A DNA stretch of 5,677 bases from JBBQZL01 sp038207745 (GTDB lineage Bacteria; Actinomycetota; Thermoleophilia; Solirubrobacterales; 70-9). The notes beneath the pieces are model-generated. The model was not told the origin of the DNA. It saw only the letters and a program-made list of their open reading frames with translations, and searched no databases. Position numbers and translations under genes: made by a program. Position 1 is the stretch's first letter; each line of letters starts with the position of its first letter. The stretch covers positions 1 to 5,677 of the forward strand of contig JBBQZL010000175.1 of assembly GCA_038207745.1 (NCBI GenBank), in the 5' to 3' direction. Shown here in pieces: positions 4,823 to 5,677 of this stretch.

Positions 4823-5168
4823 AACCGGCAAGACGGTCGACGACCATCTGAAGGTCGCGCTGCAGAACAAGACCGGCAGGCCGCTCGACCAGGTCGGCGT
4901 CTACCACCGGACCACCGACCCCTCGATCGGCAAGTCGGAGGGCTACTTCACCAAGCTCGCCGGGTTCGTGATCGATCCGGGCGCAACCCGGTTGGTCCAT
5001 ATCGACAACACCGGTGCCCCTGATCACTACCCGGAAAACGTCTACAGCCTCTACCACACCGACAAGAACGCTCTGGTCGTCGACGTGAAGGCAAACGCCC
5101 CGGGCCTGAAGCCGGCGACGTTCACGGTCAAGAAGGACTCCGGCGGCGCCGAGGCCGGGGTTGAGTAG
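4737..5168 (+). CDS. Uncharacterised beta-rich domain protein, probably missing its N-terminus
   Basis: The frame to TAG 5166-5168 has possible starts at ATG 4701 and ATG 4737. Both lie inside the lgt remnant, so the true N-terminus was probably lost at the junction. From about base 4755 the sequence looks like genuine protein: STTPGLVITRALVRINISAE, then LKVALQNKTGRPL, EGYFTKLAGFVIDPGATRL, VHIDNTG, YPENVYSLYHTDKNALVVDV and finally FTVKKDSGGAE. The alternating hydrophobic pattern and PGATR/NTG turns suggest an immunoglobulin-like beta-sandwich, as found in secreted or surface proteins. There are no cysteines or membrane helices, and no signal peptide is left. I do not recognise the family. No Shine-Dalgarno precedes either ATG. 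It may be a dead 3' fragment, or be expressed as a short protein by coupling to the upstream operon. Confidence 0.5.
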   Translation: MPASAISNNSTTPGLVITRALVRINISAETGKTVDDHLKVALQNKTGRPLDQVGVYHRTTDPSIGKSEGYFTKLAGFVIDPGATRLVHIDNTGAPDHYPENVYSLYHTDKNALVVDVKANAPGLKPATFTVKKDSGGAEAGVE

Positions 5169-5255
5169 GACGTGTTCGTCGCTCCTAACCGCGATCAGAT
5201 ATTCGCTCCGTAGCTTCGTCGGGGCAATCGAAGAACCAAGCGAAAGGAACAGAAC

Positions 5256-5654
5256 ATGGGTACCAAAGTCAAGAAGGGCATGGTCATGATCGCGGCCCTG
5301 GCCGCACTGGCTCTCGGCGGATCGGCGCTGGCAAGCGCCGGCAACGGCGGCGGACAGCCGTCGATCAAGGCTCCGGAGGCAAGCGCGCCCGTCAAGGCCG
5401 AGACCAAGTCAGGCGAGGGCCCGGAGACAAACGCTCCGGAGAACTCGGCCACCGATCGCGACAACATCCAGGCCCAGGACCAGAACGGCAAGGATGACGC
5501 CAGCGAGCCGGGCACAGCAAACGAGAAGGGCGAGTCCGCAGACAGCGAAAGCGAGTCCGCGGGCAGCGAGGCCGCCGGCGGTGACGGTCCCGGAGGCCAC
5601 GCCGACGAGCCCGGCAACCCGAGCGCCAACCATCAGTACGAGGGCAAGGAGTAG
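5256..5654 (+). CDS. Secreted acidic low-complexity protein of unknown function
   Basis: The protein has 132 residues and starts at ATG 5256, preceded by AAAGGA (5243-5248) with 7 bases of spacing, the clearest ribosome binding site in the window. Residues 1-28 form a signal peptide: KVKK, then the hydrophobic core MVMIAALAALALGGSALA, with likely cleavage after ALASA. The mature part is rich in Glu, Asp, Ser, Ala, Gly, Asn and Pro, has no cysteine and almost no aromatic residues, and must be intrinsically disordered. It carries a Ser/Glu stretch (ESADSESESAGSEAAG, about 95-110) and ends in GGHADEPGNPSANHQYEGKE. That tail looks more constrained than the rest. The acidity could serve cation (for example calcium) binding or act as a spacer in the cell envelope, but no function can be assigned. 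The 87-base gap upstream shows no convincing promoter or terminator. Confidence 0.8.
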   Translation: MGTKVKKGMVMIAALAALALGGSALASAGNGGGQPSIKAPEASAPVKAETKSGEGPETNAPENSATDRDNIQAQDQNGKDDASEPGTANEKGESADSESESAGSEAAGGDGPGGHADEPGNPSANHQYEGKE

Positions 5655-5677
5655 CTCCTGCCCATCGGATGAAGAGT

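Noticed and set aside
5195..5629. 144-residue minus-strand open frame opposite the acidic secreted protein
   Set aside because: It is the antisense of a biased GC-rich coding sequence. The plus strand has a ribosome site and a signal peptide.

Overview
This window is GC-rich, has high-GC codon usage and uses GTG and TTG starts. It looks like the chromosome of a high-GC bacterium. The protein families (YHS-domain permease, class III cyclase fused to YHS, paired BlaI-type repressor and M56 peptidase) and the near-leaderless promoters suggest an actinobacterium, possibly of the Thermoleophilia/Solirubrobacterales type. That placement is inference from family resemblance; no rRNA or other phylogenetic marker is present.

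Layout. Bases 1-1059 (+) hold the 3' two thirds of an ArsP/YraQ-type (COG0701) permease with a C-terminal YHS domain. Bases 1068-1338 hold a decayed SAM-dependent methyltransferase whose SAM-binding core is deleted. A long imperfect hairpin (1446-1512) separates it from a three-gene minus-strand operon. In transcription order that operon encodes a BlaI/MecI/CopY-type repressor (3229-2840), an M56 membrane metallopeptidase (2843-1866) and a small His/Met-rich membrane protein (1849-1517). Divergent from it, on the plus strand, are a class III nucleotide cyclase fused to a second YHS domain (3384-4073), a four-helix membrane protein with a GCPICN motif (4119-4616), and a truncated start of prolipoprotein diacylglyceryl transferase (4613 to about 4756). 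The lgt remnant runs into an uncharacterised beta-rich domain protein (4737-5168). A secreted, highly acidic low-complexity protein (5256-5654) ends the window.

How it fits together. The most informative signal is a 15-bp inverted repeat of the form CCTACn(4)TGTAGG. It occurs twice, once immediately upstream of the BlaI-type repressor and once immediately upstream of the GCPICN membrane protein. In both cases the downstream half-site forms part of a TAGGnT -10-like hexamer close to the start codon. This suggests that the repressor controls its own operon and also the GCPICN/lgt operon, with the M56 peptidase as the likely signal-driven derepressor. Two YHS domains, a His/Met-rich membrane peptide and a CPxC membrane protein all point to metal (perhaps copper) or thiol-redox homeostasis rather than beta-lactam resistance. 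The peptidase has no penicillin-binding domain and there is no beta-lactamase. Two broken genes (methyltransferase and lgt) show that the locus has undergone deletions.
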